Shown here in pieces: positions 8,138-18,347 of a stretch of 64,000 nt of DNA. How positions within the stretch are numbered: the first letter of the stretch is position 1; each line of letters opens with the position of its first letter. Source of the stretch: an uncultured Flavobacteriaceae bacterium (GTDB lineage: Bacteria; Bacteroidota; Bacteroidia; Flavobacteriales; Flavobacteriaceae); NCBI GenBank assembly GCA_947494695.1, contig CANLWB010000012.1:145040-209039 (forward strand), read 5' to 3'. The notes below the pieces were generated by a model. That model saw only the letters and a list, made by a program, of their open reading frames with translations, made no database searches and had not been told where the DNA came from. The position numbers and the translations under genes were made by a program.

Positions 8138-11100
8138 TGCATTTAATTTCTACAATACCTGGTGGATGGAACCCCAATGATGAAGGTGTTTTTTACATCG
8201 ATCAATCTCCTGGGGACATTGTTTTTTTGTCTTCAGCAGATTCCGATCTATTTATGATGAATACGGCCTATAAATTATTGTATCAAGCTGTAGATGGGCT
8301 CCCTTCTTTTCGTTTTGCCAATCTTACCTATTTTAAGCAAGAGCTGACTATAGATACGTATGTAGATGAAGTCATTTCTGCTGCCAAAATTATCATACTT
8401 AAACTTTTAGGAGGAAAAGCATATTACAATTACCTCTGCGAAGCCATAACGGAATGTTGTGAAACAAATAACATTCAGCTTATATTCTTGCCTGGTGATA
8501 ACAAACCTGATTTAGAGTTAATGAGCTCGTCTACTATGTCACTAAAAGAAGTAGATATTATATGGAAATACATGCAATCTGGAGGTGTTGAAAATTGTCA
8601 ATCAGCATTACAATTATTGATAAATAGAATCGGCGAGTTTAATTTAAGCCCTTCAAAAATTGCTACAATTCCAGATTTATTTTTATATCATCCCAACACC
8701 GGTGTTTGGAATACAACACCACGAGTTGAAAGGAAATCACAAGCCCTTATTTTTAGTTATCGGAGTTATTATTTATCTAATAATTTAGAGCCCGTTCATG
8801 CTATAATTAATGCTTTAGAAGAAGAAGGCATTTCGTCAACGGTACTCATGGCTGCCAGTTATCGCGAAAAAGATATACAGCAACAGGTTTTCGATTTGTT
8901 AAAATACTATCAAATTGAAAAGCCTCAAATAATTATTAATACGACAGGGTTTAGTGTTCAAGGGTTTCATGATACTGAACAAAGTCTGTTTGATGTATTT
9001 AATGTTCCCGTTATTCAAGCGATAATGGGGAGTTGCAACCATGAAAGTTGGCTGGAGGGTGATTTTGGTTTGCCTCCCACAGATATTGCTATGAATATTG
9101 CTTTGCCCGAGGTTGACGGTAAAATTATTTCAAAAGTGATTTCTTTTAAGGAGTCTATGGAAAAAGATGCTATAACAGATTCTGAAGTGGTTTCTTATGT
9201 ACCACATACTGAAGGCTGTTTGTTTGTGGCTCAAATGGCAAAAGGGTGGATCCATTTACAGCAAAAAGACAATGCTCATAAAAAAATAGCCTTGGTAATA
9301 CCTAACTATCCTAACAAAAATAGTCGGTTAGCAAATGGGGTAGGCTTAGACACCCCTCAAAGTACTTTGCAAATTTTAAAAGAATTAGCTAATGAAAATT
9401 ACACCCTAGCTCCAGATTATCCCAAAACTACAAATGCGTTAATAGATAAGTTAACCAATACGGTTACGAACAGTTTAGAAACGATAAATTCATTAAATGA
9501 ACGTCATGCCATTAAGTTGGATGAAACGGTGTTTTATCGTTACTACAATCAACTTTCTGACACACTTCGGACAAAAATGGAAGCACAATGGGGCGCTCCA
9601 AATAAATCGCCCAATTATAAACAAGGGTATTTTTTAATTCCTGGATTTATTTCTGAAAACGTATTGGTAAGTATTCAACCGAGTAGAGGTTACAATTTAG
9701 ATTTGCAAGCCAGTTATCATTCCCCGGATTTACCGCCTCCACCCGCTTATTTGGCTTACTACATTTGGTTACAGCACGACTTTAAAGCAGATGCTTTAGT
9801 GCATATTGGAAAACATGGGAATTTAGAATGGCTACCAGGGAAAAGTGTCGCATTAAGTAACGAAACCTGCTTTCCTTCGGCAATTTTAGGAGCCATCCCA
9901 CATTTTTATCCTTTTATTATTAATGATCCTGGGGAAGGCACACAAGCCAAAAGAAGAAATCAAGCCATTATACTCGATCATTTAATTCCTCCCATGACAA
10001 GGGCCGAAAACTATGGTGATTTATTAAAGTTAGAACTTTTAATTGATGAATTTTACGAGTCTGCTTTAGTCGATAAAAGAAGAGCAACACTCATTAAAAC
10101 TAAAATTGAAAACTTGGTAAATGAAACCCATCTTAAAACCGATTTAAATCAAGATGGAAAAGATATTGATGCCTTATTAGAAGTGATTGATGGCTATTTG
10201 TGTGAATTAAAAGAGGCTCAAATACGAGGTGGTTTACATATTTTGGGGTGTCTTCCCGAAAATGAAAAATTAGTAGATTTAATAGTGGCATTACACCGCT
10301 TACCTCAAAATAATTTAAAAGGGATCACACAATGTTTAGCAGAAGATTTTCAGCTTAATTTTGATCCGTTACATGTTCATTATTCCGATGCATTTAATAA
10401 AGAAATCTTTAGCATTGAATGCAGAACATTTGGTCAAGCCGTTGAACTTTTGGAAAATAAATCAAAGGGGCTTATTCAACAATTATTAAAAGGAGAAGAA
10501 CCAAAAAACATAGGGAAACACACCCAACAATTACTGCAATACATACAGCAACACACCATTCCTGTTTTAAACAAAACACGACATGAATTAACGCATTTAA
10601 TTCATGGATTAAACGGAAGATACATCCCAGCGGGTGGTTCTGGCGCTCCTACACGAGGGCGATTGGATATCTTACCCACAGGAAGAAATTTTTATTCGGT
10701 AGACGTTCGCACAGTGCCTTCCGAAACCGCATACCAATTGGGTGAAAAAAGTGCTCAGAACATTATTGATCGTTATTTGCAAGAAAATGGTGAATACCCA
10801 ACGTCTATTGGTTTGTCCGTTTGGGGAACATCAACGATGCGAACCAGTGGGGACGATATTGCCCAGGCTTTGGCCTTAATTGGAGTAAAACCCATTTGGC
10901 AAGGAAGTAATAGACGGGTTAAAGACTTTGAAATTATTTCAACCTTAAAGCTTAAAAGGCCTAGAATAGATGTTATGCTCCGTATTTCTGGTTTCTTTAG
11001 AGATGCTTTTCCAGATTTAATCTCACTATTTAATGCCGCTATCGAAAAAGTTGCAGAACTCGATGAAACCGATGAGCAAAACCCTATAAAAAAGCGTGTT

Positions 11101-11883
11101 TTGCAAGAAAGAGAACAATGGATTGCCAAAGGCTTAGATGCAAATCAGGCTAAAGAACGAGCTTTGTATCGTGTGTTTGGATCGAAACCAGGAGCTTACG
11201 GTGCTGGTTTACAGGGATTAATTGATGAAAAGAATTGGGCAACGTCCGACGATTTAGCCCAAGCCTATATCAATTGGAGTGGTTATGCGTATTATGGGAA
11301 AAATAACAGCGGCACATCGGCTCATGAAACTTTTGAAAAACGTTTGTCTTCTATTGAGGTCGTCATGCAAAATCAGGACAATAGAGAACACGATATTTTA
11401 GATTCGGATGATTATTACCAATTTCAAGGCGGTATGACGGCTGCAGTAAATAAAATAAAAGGCACACAACCAGACATGTATTTTGGAGATCATTCTCGCC
11501 CTGATAATCCGAAAGTGAAATCTTTAAAAGAAGAGTTATTAAAAGTATTTCGCTCTAGAGTTGTCAATCCAAAATGGATGCAAGGGATGCGCGAACATGG
11601 TTATAAGGGAGCTTTTGAAATGGCGGCTACTATGGACTATTTGTTTGCTTATGACGCCACTACTAATCTAATTGAGGACTTTATGTATGAGCAAATTACC
11701 GAAAAGTATTTGTTTGATGATGAAAATAAAGCTTTCATAGAAGCACATAACCCCTGGGCTTTAAAAGATATGTCTGAACGTATGCTAGAAGCGATTCAAA
11801 GAGGCATGTGGAAAGCACCTTCAGAAGAAACCATATCAGAATTAAAAGACATCTATAAAAAATCTGAAGCTTTAACAGAATAA
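8137..11883 (+). CDS. cobN: Cobaltochelatase large subunit CobN
   Basis: CobN binds the corrin substrate and cobalt and inserts the metal with an AAA+ partner, here most likely the ChlI/ChlD fusion in the same operon. The 1248-residue length fits CobN/BchH. Signatures are PPPPAYLAYYIWLQHDF, then VHIGKHGNLEWLPGKS at about residue 557, and later GRYIPAGGSGAPTRGR followed by LPTGRNFYSVDVRT. Further C-terminal family segments include VFGSKPGAYGAGLQGLI and the PKWMQGMREHGYKGA block. The start is GTG at 8137, overlapping the cobW stop by one base, so translation is probably coupled. No cobS or cobT is present. It is the last gene of the operon; nothing notable lies in the 141 bp to the convergent AraC gene. 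Confidence 0.95.
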   Translation: MHLISTIPGGWNPNDEGVFYIDQSPGDIVFLSSADSDLFMMNTAYKLLYQAVDGLPSFRFANLTYFKQELTIDTYVDEVISAAKIIILKLLGGKAYYNYLCEAITECCETNNIQLIFLPGDNKPDLELMSSSTMSLKEVDIIWKYMQSGGVENCQSALQLLINRIGEFNLSPSKIATIPDLFLYHPNTGVWNTTPRVERKSQALIFSYRSYYLSNNLEPVHAIINALEEEGISSTVLMAASYREKDIQQQVFDLLKYYQIEKPQIIINTTGFSVQGFHDTEQSLFDVFNVPVIQAIMGSCNHESWLEGDFGLPPTDIAMNIALPEVDGKIISKVISFKESMEKDAITDSEVVSYVPHTEGCLFVAQMAKGWIHLQQKDNAHKKIALVIPNYPNKNSRLANGVGLDTPQSTLQILKELANENYTLAPDYPKTTNALIDKLTNTVTNSLETINSLNERHAIKLDETVFYRYYNQLSDTLRTKMEAQWGAPNKSPNYKQGYFLIPGFISENVLVSIQPSRGYNLDLQASYHSPDLPPPPAYLAYYIWLQHDFKADALVHIGKHGNLEWLPGKSVALSNETCFPSAILGAIPHFYPFIINDPGEGTQAKRRNQAIILDHLIPPMTRAENYGDLLKLELLIDEFYESALVDKRRATLIKTKIENLVNETHLKTDLNQDGKDIDALLEVIDGYLCELKEAQIRGGLHILGCLPENEKLVDLIVALHRLPQNNLKGITQCLAEDFQLNFDPLHVHYSDAFNKEIFSIECRTFGQAVELLENKSKGLIQQLLKGEEPKNIGKHTQQLLQYIQQHTIPVLNKTRHELTHLIHGLNGRYIPAGGSGAPTRGRLDILPTGRNFYSVDVRTVPSETAYQLGEKSAQNIIDRYLQENGEYPTSIGLSVWGTSTMRTSGDDIAQALALIGVKPIWQGSNRRVKDFEIISTLKLKRPRIDVMLRISGFFRDAFPDLISLFNAAIEKVAELDETDEQNPIKKRVLQEREQWIAKGLDANQAKERALYRVFGSKPGAYGAGLQGLIDEKNWATSDDLAQAYINWSGYAYYGKNNSGTSAHETFEKRLSSIEVVMQNQDNREHDILDSDDYYQFQGGMTAAVNKIKGTQPDMYFGDHSRPDNPKVKSLKEELLKVFRSRVVNPKWMQGMREHGYKGAFEMAATMDYLFAYDATTNLIEDFMYEQITEKYLFDDENKAFIEAHNPWALKDMSERMLEAIQRGMWKAPSEETISELKDIYKKSEALTE

Positions 11884-12024
11884 CAAGGTAAAGTAAGTAT
11901 ATGAATATGTTTTTCTAATAAATTGAGTTAATTAAAATAGATAGTAACGATATGGAAAACTAAAACAAGAAAAGCATATGATAAGAAGAATAACGCGAAC
12001 ACTTGTTTTTAAACTGTTTGATTT

Positions 12025-12903
12025 TTAGCCTTTTAGTCTTTTTCGGTACTTTTGAGGGGAATCCCCCATAGTTTTTTTAAATATTCGCGAAAAATAATAT
12101 TGGTCTTCAATACCTACCTCATGAGCTACCATTTTTACCTTCATATTTGTGTGATCTAAATATTGACATGCAGTTTGTATCTTTAGTTTAATGAAATAAT
12201 CCATTGGAGATCTTCCAGTTCTTTGTTTAAAAATAAACGAAAAATGAGAATGCGATAACCCTACTTTGTCTGCAATAGATTTTAAACTTAATTCTTTTTT
12301 AATGTTTTCGCGCATAAATAAAATTGCTTTATCAATCTTATCTGTAACCTTTGTGTTTTTCAACTGCCTAAATTGATCTATATACTTTATAGAGGCTAAA
12401 AAATGAAGCAAACAAATATTGGCATATATGATGTTTTCTTTGTTAAATCCCATTTCAAGAATTTGTAAAATCTCTTCAAATAACTTAATTCTGTCAGATA
12501 TTCTAGCTTCGTTCGAATCTGATATGGATTTTATAAAATCATTTCTATCTATGAATTCATCTGATAATTTCCCTGAAAAATGTACCCAATAAATGGACCA
12601 TGGATTCTTAGTGTTGCTCCCATAAGAATGTGCTTGGTTTTTAGGAATTACAAAATATTGATTTTTATGAATGGGTTTTCTAATACCGTTAATTGATAAC
12701 CATCCGTTTCCTTGAATACAATAAATTAAAATGTACTGATCTGCACCATTTTTACGAATGCGTTTATGGTATTTTGCCTTAGGATAAAAACCTATATCTG
12801 TAATGTGTAACTGTTGACACGTTGGTTGATGAGATATTTCATTTAGAATAATTTGGGGAATAATTACTGAGCGCTGACCTGAAAAACCTTCTTGTTTAAT
12901 CAT
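12025..12903 (-). CDS. AraC-family transcriptional regulator
   Basis: This is a 292-residue activator-type regulator. Residues about 25-110 form a cupin-like sensing domain (SINGIRKPIHKNQYFVIPKNQAHSYG is the typical beta-barrel edge), and residues about 190-290 hold two helix-turn-helix motifs. The second shows the AraC signature, with VGIEDQYYFSRIFKKTMG followed by SPQKYR. It is divergent from the sugar MFS gene with 102 bp between start codons, the usual layout for a regulator controlling its neighbour. The ligand is probably the transported sugar or a derivative, which is inference from context. No clear operator repeat was identified in the shared intergenic region. Confidence 0.9.
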   Translation of the reverse strand: MIKQEGFSGQRSVIIPQIILNEISHQPTCQQLHITDIGFYPKAKYHKRIRKNGADQYILIYCIQGNGWLSINGIRKPIHKNQYFVIPKNQAHSYGSNTKNPWSIYWVHFSGKLSDEFIDRNDFIKSISDSNEARISDRIKLFEEILQILEMGFNKENIIYANICLLHFLASIKYIDQFRQLKNTKVTDKIDKAILFMRENIKKELSLKSIADKVGLSHSHFSFIFKQRTGRSPMDYFIKLKIQTACQYLDHTNMKVKMVAHEVGIEDQYYFSRIFKKTMGDSPQKYRKRLKG

Positions 12904-13005
12904 AACCCAAATATAGTAAGATAGTCCATTAAATTAATAAACAACTCCATTTTTTATCCCTTAGTTTTTCATTTATTTTACACTATACCAATTATACTAA
13001 ACGAA

Positions 13006-14394
13006 ATGAAACTAAATACAAAATACATTTTTGCCATTTCTATGGTGTCGGCCATGGGAGGATTGCTTTTTGGTTATGACTGGGTGGTAATTGGTGGGGC
13101 AAAACCTTTTTACGAAACGTTTTTTGAAATATCTCAATCACCAACACTTCAAGGTTGGGCTATGAGTTGTGCTTTAATAGGCTGTCTTTTCGGGGCAATT
13201 GCATCTGGTGTTTTTAGCGATAGATTTGGTAGAAAACGATTACTTATCTTTTCTGCGCTATTGTTTGTGGCATCTGCCATTGGAACTGGTGCTACTTCAA
13301 GTTTCAATTTGTTTATTTTTTATAGAATTTTGGGAGGAATAGGCATTGGATTAGCTTCAAATTTATCTCCTATGTATATAGCAGAAGTAGCTCCTGCAAA
13401 AACGCGGGGTAAGTTTGTATCGTTAAATCAATTGACGATAGTTATTGGTATTTTGTTGGCACAAATTGTTAATCTACTAATAGCAGAACCTGTGGTTTCA
13501 ACAGCTACAGATTCAGAAATATTGGCTTCATGGAACGGACAATGGGGGTGGCGTTGGATGTTTTGGGCAGAAATTATCCCATCAGGACTATTCTTTATTC
13601 TCATGTTTTTTGTGCCTGAAAGTCCACGCTGGTTAGTTCAAAACGGGTATGATGATAAAGCTGGTAAAATTTTAGAAAAAATTGGCGGAATAGAATATGC
13701 TAAAATAGAGTTATCTACCGTAGCAAAAACCTTGACATCTTCAGTTAAAAAAGTAGGAGCTAGGCAGTTGTTGAAACCTGAGTTGAGGCCCATATTAATT
13801 ATAGGTATAGTATTGGCGGCGTTTCAACAGTGGTGCGGTATAAACGTGATTTTTAATTATGCCGAAGAGATTTTTGAAGCAGCTGGTTATGGCGTGTCAG
13901 ATATCCTTTTTAATATAGTGGTAACGGGAAGCGTAAACTTGATATTCACTTTTGTAGCTATTTATACGGTTGATAAATTAGGTAGACGTGCCTTAATGTT
14001 GATAGGAGCAGGAGGTTTAGCAGGTATCTACACCATTATGGGGTTCGCTTATTACTTCAGTATTTCTGGTTGGCCATTATTACTATTAGTACTTATAGCC
14101 ATTGGATGTTATGCCATGTCTTTAGCACCTGTAACCTGGGTGGTTTTATCAGAAATCTTTCCAAATAGAGTGCGTGGTGCAGCAATGGCAGTAGCTACAG
14201 TAGCACTGTGGTCAGCATGTTTTTTGTTGACCTATACATTTCCAATATTAAATAAAACTTTCGGGACTTCAGGTACTTTTTGGTTGTATGGTATTATATG
14301 CTTTTTAGGATTCATGTTCGTGTTTAAAAAACTGCCAGAAACCAAAGGGAAATCATTAGAAGAAATAGAAGAAGAATTAACAAAAAACAGATAG
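13006..14394 (+). CDS. Sugar-porter family MFS transporter (XylE/GLUT-like)
   Basis: This is an inner-membrane proton-coupled sugar symporter of 462 residues with twelve predicted helices. The sugar-porter signatures are clear. They are GGLLFGYDWVVIGG in helix 1, the SDRFGRKRLL loop 2-3 motif, PESPRWLV after helix 6, QQWCGINVIFNYAEEIF in helix 7, VDKLGRRALM, and the C-terminal PETKGKSLEEIEEE. The variant GYDWVVIGG (commonly GYDTGVISG) is shared with several Bacteroidota relatives from memory. It is transcribed with the DUF5107 gene 30 bp downstream. The substrate is probably a free hexose or pentose; the sequence alone does not say which. Confidence 0.92.
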   Translation: MKLNTKYIFAISMVSAMGGLLFGYDWVVIGGAKPFYETFFEISQSPTLQGWAMSCALIGCLFGAIASGVFSDRFGRKRLLIFSALLFVASAIGTGATSSFNLFIFYRILGGIGIGLASNLSPMYIAEVAPAKTRGKFVSLNQLTIVIGILLAQIVNLLIAEPVVSTATDSEILASWNGQWGWRWMFWAEIIPSGLFFILMFFVPESPRWLVQNGYDDKAGKILEKIGGIEYAKIELSTVAKTLTSSVKKVGARQLLKPELRPILIIGIVLAAFQQWCGINVIFNYAEEIFEAAGYGVSDILFNIVVTGSVNLIFTFVAIYTVDKLGRRALMLIGAGGLAGIYTIMGFAYYFSISGWPLLLLVLIAIGCYAMSLAPVTWVVLSEIFPNRVRGAAMAVATVALWSACFLLTYTFPILNKTFGTSGTFWLYGIICFLGFMFVFKKLPETKGKSLEEIEEELTKNR

Positions 14395-14424
14395 CCAAAA
14401 TTCCCAGTTGAGCTAAGATAAAGC

Positions 14425-17400
14425 ATGAAAAAAGTAGACGTTAAAATTCACGATAGAATTATACCAACCTATAAGTTGGGAAAACCAGAAATAAATCCAG
14501 TATTTTTTGAAAAGCGAGTATATCAAGGTTCTAATGGAAAAGTATATCCAGTACCTTTCGTTGACAAAGTATACGACCATAAAATTGATCAAAATTATAA
14601 AGAAGCCGTACTTGAAAACGAGTATGTACGCTTATCTATATTACCAGAAATTGGAGGGCGTATTTTTGAAGCTCAAGATAAAACCAACGGTAATTATGAT
14701 TTTTTCTATAAACAAGACGTCATAAAACCCGCTCTGGTTGGATTAGCGGGGCCTTGGATAAGCGGAGGTGTGGAGTTTAACTGGCCACAACATCATAGAC
14801 CGGGGACGTATTTGCCAACAGATATGTATATAGAGCATGAAAGCGATGGAGCGAAAACGGTTTGGATGTCTGAATACGATCCGCTGAATCGTCTAAAAGG
14901 AATGCATGGCTTAAGATTACGTCCGGATAGTTCGCTTATAGAATTACGGGCGCGTCTGTTTAACAGAACACCGTTTATACAAACCTTTTTATGGTGGGCA
15001 AATGTGGCGGTAGAAGTACATGATGAATATGAAAGTTTCTTCCCGACCGATGTGCATTATGTGGCAGACCATGCAGTTAGAGCACAAAGTAGTTTTCCTT
15101 TAGCAGAAAACGATTATTACGGTATTCCTTATCACCAACGAAAAGGTGCTAACGATTTAAGACGTTACACAAATATACCGGTGCCAACAAGTTATATGGT
15201 TTGTGAAACGAATTATGATTTTTTTGGTGGTTACGACCATAAAGCCAATGGAGGTTTCATTCATGTAGCCAATAGACATATTGCACCGGGGAAAAAACAA
15301 TGGACCTGGGGCAATTCTGAATTTGGAAGAGCCTGGGATAGAGAGCTTACCGATGTAGGTGGACCGTATTTTGAATTGATGGCTGGAGTTTATACCGATA
15401 ATCAACCGGACTTTAGTTATTTGGCACCTTATGAAACTAAAACATTTTCCCAGTTTTGGTGGGGTTATAAAAATCTGGGACCTGTTCAAAATGCTAATAA
15501 CGATTTAGCTATTCGACTTAAAGTGCAACAAGATAATAAATTAGATTTAGGGGTAGCATCGACAAAAGAAATTGAAGGAATACAAATTGTTTTAAAGATT
15601 GGTGATAAAATAACAGAAATCAACAATGTGCATATTTCTCCTAAAAACCCTTGGGAAGATATTTCAAATTCCATGCGTTCAGGAGAAGAAAATGATGTTT
15701 CGTTAACCGTTTTTGATAAGTCTGGTAATGAATTATTGGCATACCATCAAAAAGAGGTTTCAAAAACAAGAGATCGTATAACGGCCAAAGAACCAGTTGA
15801 AGCAAAAGACGTAGAGATCAATTCAGAATTAAACCTTATTGGTGAACATTTAGAGCTATATCGTCATCCTACAAGATATCCTGAAGCCTATTGGAAAACA
15901 GCTTTAGAACGAAACTCCAACGATTCTAATGCAGCTATAGAACTTGGAAAGTCTAAATTGAAACAAGGGCGTTTTAATGAAGCGCTCACATACTTTAATT
16001 CGGCTATAACCACCCTAACATCATATCATCCAAATCCACAAACAGGAGCGGCACATTATTTTGCGGGGCTAGCCTATTTATATCAAAATAATCCAGAAAT
16101 GGCCTATTCAAAGTTGTATAAAGCAACTTGGAATTACGAATGGCGCTCTGCATCACATTATTTGTTAGCAAATATTGAAAGTAGAAAAGGTAATACAGCT
16201 TCTGTACTGTATCATATTGAAGCCTCTTTAGATACGAACAGACAAAACAATAAGGCCTATATTTTAAAAGCGATTGTATGGCATCAAATGGGTAAAAAAG
16301 AAGAAGCGATAAGCATTCTGGAAGATGCATTAAAAACGGATGCATTAGACCAATGGGCTAATTATGAACTCGCTAGAATATCGGGTGATTATCAGGTGTT
16401 TTTAGAACGTTCAAGAAACGATGCACAAACTATTCTAGATATTGCTTTCGATTATGCAGACGCAGGGTGTTACAAAGAGGCAATAGAATTAATTCAATTG
16501 CATCATGAGAATTTAATTCCAGATTCAGCAGTACCAAACCCTTTAAAACAATCAGTTATCACATGGTTTGTTTTAGCTTGGCTATATGCTCTAGACAATC
16601 AAGCAGAGAAATCAAAACTTATTTTAGTTAAATCGAGTGTGCTGAATCCAGACTATTGTTTCCCTTCTAGAATACATGAACAAATTGTGTTAGAATGGGC
16701 TATAGCTCAAGATATAAATCCATCATTAGCAGCCTACGGATTAGGTAATTATTTATTAGATAAAAAATGCCATAAAGAAGCAATAGCCTCTTGGGAAATT
16801 GCAGTAAAAAATGATATGCAATACGGTACACTTTATAGGAATCTGGGGATTGCCTATTGGAATAACCAACAAGATGGTGAAAAAGCACGCAAAGCTTTTG
16901 AAAAAGCCATAGCACTTTCTCCATACGATATGCGTATTCTTTTTGAATACGACCAATTGCGCAAAAAACTGAATGATAGTCCAGAGGAACGTTTAACATG
17001 TATTGAACCTCAACTAGAAGCGATATTAGAGCGTGATGACTTTAGTGTAGAACTAGCAGCGCTTTATAATTTTACAGGACAATACGATAAGGCTATGGAA
17101 GTGATGACCAACAAAAACTTCCATCCATGGGAAGGCGGTGAAGGTCAGGTCATCAGACAGTATACATATACCTGTTTGAGAAAGGGACAAGAAGCATTAG
17201 AAGCTAACAATTTTGAAGACGCTCTAAAGTATTTTGGTAATGCAGAAAATACCCCGGATAACCTCGGTGAAAAATACCATCCGTTACAGGCTAAAGCACA
17301 TTTAAAATATTGGCAAGGAAAAGCCTTAAAAGCTTTAGGAAGAACAGAAGCGGCTGAAGCATGTTTTAAGAAAAGTGCCACAGAGCAAGGGGATTTTGTA

Positions 17401-17766
17401 GATATGGCTGTAAGTGCCTATTCAGAGTTGTCATATTATTCAGCATTATCACTAAAAGAATTAGGGGGTGTTAAAGATGCTACAGATTTGTTAACCAACA
17501 TAAAAGCTTATGCCGAAAGCAAATTAAAAGAAACAGTTAGGATAGATTATTTTGCAACTTCACTTCCGCTGTTATTAGTATTTGAAGAAGATTTACAACA
17601 ACGAAACTGTTGGGAAAACAAGTATTTAATTGGGCTTACAGAATTAGGTTTGGGTAATATGGATAAAGCTTCAAAGTTATTTAAAGAAGTATTAGAGTTA
17701 AACGCCATGCACGTAGGTGCTAAAGCTACTATAGAAGAGGTCGAGGTTTATAAAAATTTGTCTTAA
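14425..17766 (+). CDS. DUF5107 domain protein with C-terminal TPR array
   Basis: The 1113-residue protein has no signal peptide, so it is probably cytoplasmic. Residues about 30-340 match what I know as DUF5107, a mutarotase/beta-sandwich-like carbohydrate-binding fold. Motifs such as LSILPEIGGRIFEAQDK, GGVEFNWPQHH and QFWWGYKNLGPVQ are rich in aromatic and His residues, and resemble a sugar-processing active site. Residues about 490-1100 are tetratricopeptide repeats (for example AAIELGKSKLKQGRFNEALT, KAYILKAIVWHQMGKKEEAI). It follows a sugar MFS by 30 bp under a divergent AraC gene, so a role in intracellular handling of the imported sugar is likely. The biochemical activity is not established by the sequence. 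Confidence 0.8.
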   Translation: MKKVDVKIHDRIIPTYKLGKPEINPVFFEKRVYQGSNGKVYPVPFVDKVYDHKIDQNYKEAVLENEYVRLSILPEIGGRIFEAQDKTNGNYDFFYKQDVIKPALVGLAGPWISGGVEFNWPQHHRPGTYLPTDMYIEHESDGAKTVWMSEYDPLNRLKGMHGLRLRPDSSLIELRARLFNRTPFIQTFLWWANVAVEVHDEYESFFPTDVHYVADHAVRAQSSFPLAENDYYGIPYHQRKGANDLRRYTNIPVPTSYMVCETNYDFFGGYDHKANGGFIHVANRHIAPGKKQWTWGNSEFGRAWDRELTDVGGPYFELMAGVYTDNQPDFSYLAPYETKTFSQFWWGYKNLGPVQNANNDLAIRLKVQQDNKLDLGVASTKEIEGIQIVLKIGDKITEINNVHISPKNPWEDISNSMRSGEENDVSLTVFDKSGNELLAYHQKEVSKTRDRITAKEPVEAKDVEINSELNLIGEHLELYRHPTRYPEAYWKTALERNSNDSNAAIELGKSKLKQGRFNEALTYFNSAITTLTSYHPNPQTGAAHYFAGLAYLYQNNPEMAYSKLYKATWNYEWRSASHYLLANIESRKGNTASVLYHIEASLDTNRQNNKAYILKAIVWHQMGKKEEAISILEDALKTDALDQWANYELARISGDYQVFLERSRNDAQTILDIAFDYADAGCYKEAIELIQLHHENLIPDSAVPNPLKQSVITWFVLAWLYALDNQAEKSKLILVKSSVLNPDYCFPSRIHEQIVLEWAIAQDINPSLAAYGLGNYLLDKKCHKEAIASWEIAVKNDMQYGTLYRNLGIAYWNNQQDGEKARKAFEKAIALSPYDMRILFEYDQLRKKLNDSPEERLTCIEPQLEAILERDDFSVELAALYNFTGQYDKAMEVMTNKNFHPWEGGEGQVIRQYTYTCLRKGQEALEANNFEDALKYFGNAENTPDNLGEKYHPLQAKAHLKYWQGKALKALGRTEAAEACFKKSATEQGDFVDMAVSAYSELSYYSALSLKELGGVKDATDLLTNIKAYAESKLKETVRIDYFATSLPLLLVFEEDLQQRNCWENKYLIGLTELGLGNMDKASKLFKEVLELNAMHVGAKATIEEVEVYKNLS

Positions 17767-17903
17767 ACCAAAAAAAAGATTCTCAAAATAGACTCTATAT
17801 GAAATTAAGTTAGAGGTCAACTCGTCAGTCAAAAAAGCGACATATTAGAAAATATAACATCATGGAATTATTGAACGACTCATTCCAGATATAATCATAC
17901 TGC

Positions 17904-18130
17904 TTAATCAAAAAGAATTCCTCGACGCTCTGCGTCGGGGTTTCCATTGAAATTGTCATTCCCGTGTGGTCAGTGAGCGTAGCCGAATTGAAAACGGGAA
18001 TCTAAATACAAAATTTCGAATTTTGACCCCTTAAGGTCAAAATGAAACGGGCGAAACCTGTGCTGAGCCTGCCGAAGTATACCCCTATGGCTCTGCCTCG
18101 GGGATAGTTCGTTTCAAGAAATTTTTTATT
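17904..18130 (+). repeat. Long direct repeat, copy A (227 bp)
   Basis: Copy A is almost identical to copy B at 20661-20908, which differs by a 21-bp insertion and a few substitutions. Both are in the same orientation and bracket the GT2-GT39 cassette. Internally the element is highly structured. It has a stem CCTCGACGC/GCGTCGGGG at its left end, a perfect inverted repeat ATTTTGACC/GGTCAAAAT around CCTTAA, and ATTCCCG/CGGGAAT arms further left. A shorter diverged copy lies at 59439-59595. There is no ORF in it. It fills most of the 580-bp gap 17767-18347. Confidence 0.85.
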
Positions 18131-18176
18131 ATTACAGCACAAATATCTTTTATTGGTGTGATGAGGGCACTAATAA

Positions 18177-18210
18177 AAACCTTAAGATTGTTTCGCTAAG
18201 ATTAAGGTTT
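18177..18210. terminator. Imperfect hairpin between converging genes, possible terminator
   Basis: A perfect 9-bp inverted repeat, AAACCTTAA (18177-18185) with TTAAGGTTT (18202-18210), lies between the end of the DUF5107 gene and the end of the GT39 gene. It could end transcription in either direction. There is no strong U-run on either side, so the terminator call is weak. Confidence 0.35.
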
Positions 18211-18347
18211 GAGAAAATGGAGCATGGTTTAATTTTAAAAACACGTATTAGTTCGTAAAGGAACGTTTTACATGTTTTGTTTACCCCAAACCAAACACCA
18301 TACTCCAAATTTCAAACCCCTAGCTACAAGCTACCAATCCAAACGCT

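Noticed and set aside
11071..11129. Antisense ORF in cobN and many similar antisense ORFs in sprB
   Set aside because: They lie opposite strongly supported coding sequence, lack recognisable domains and reflect codon bias of the real gene.
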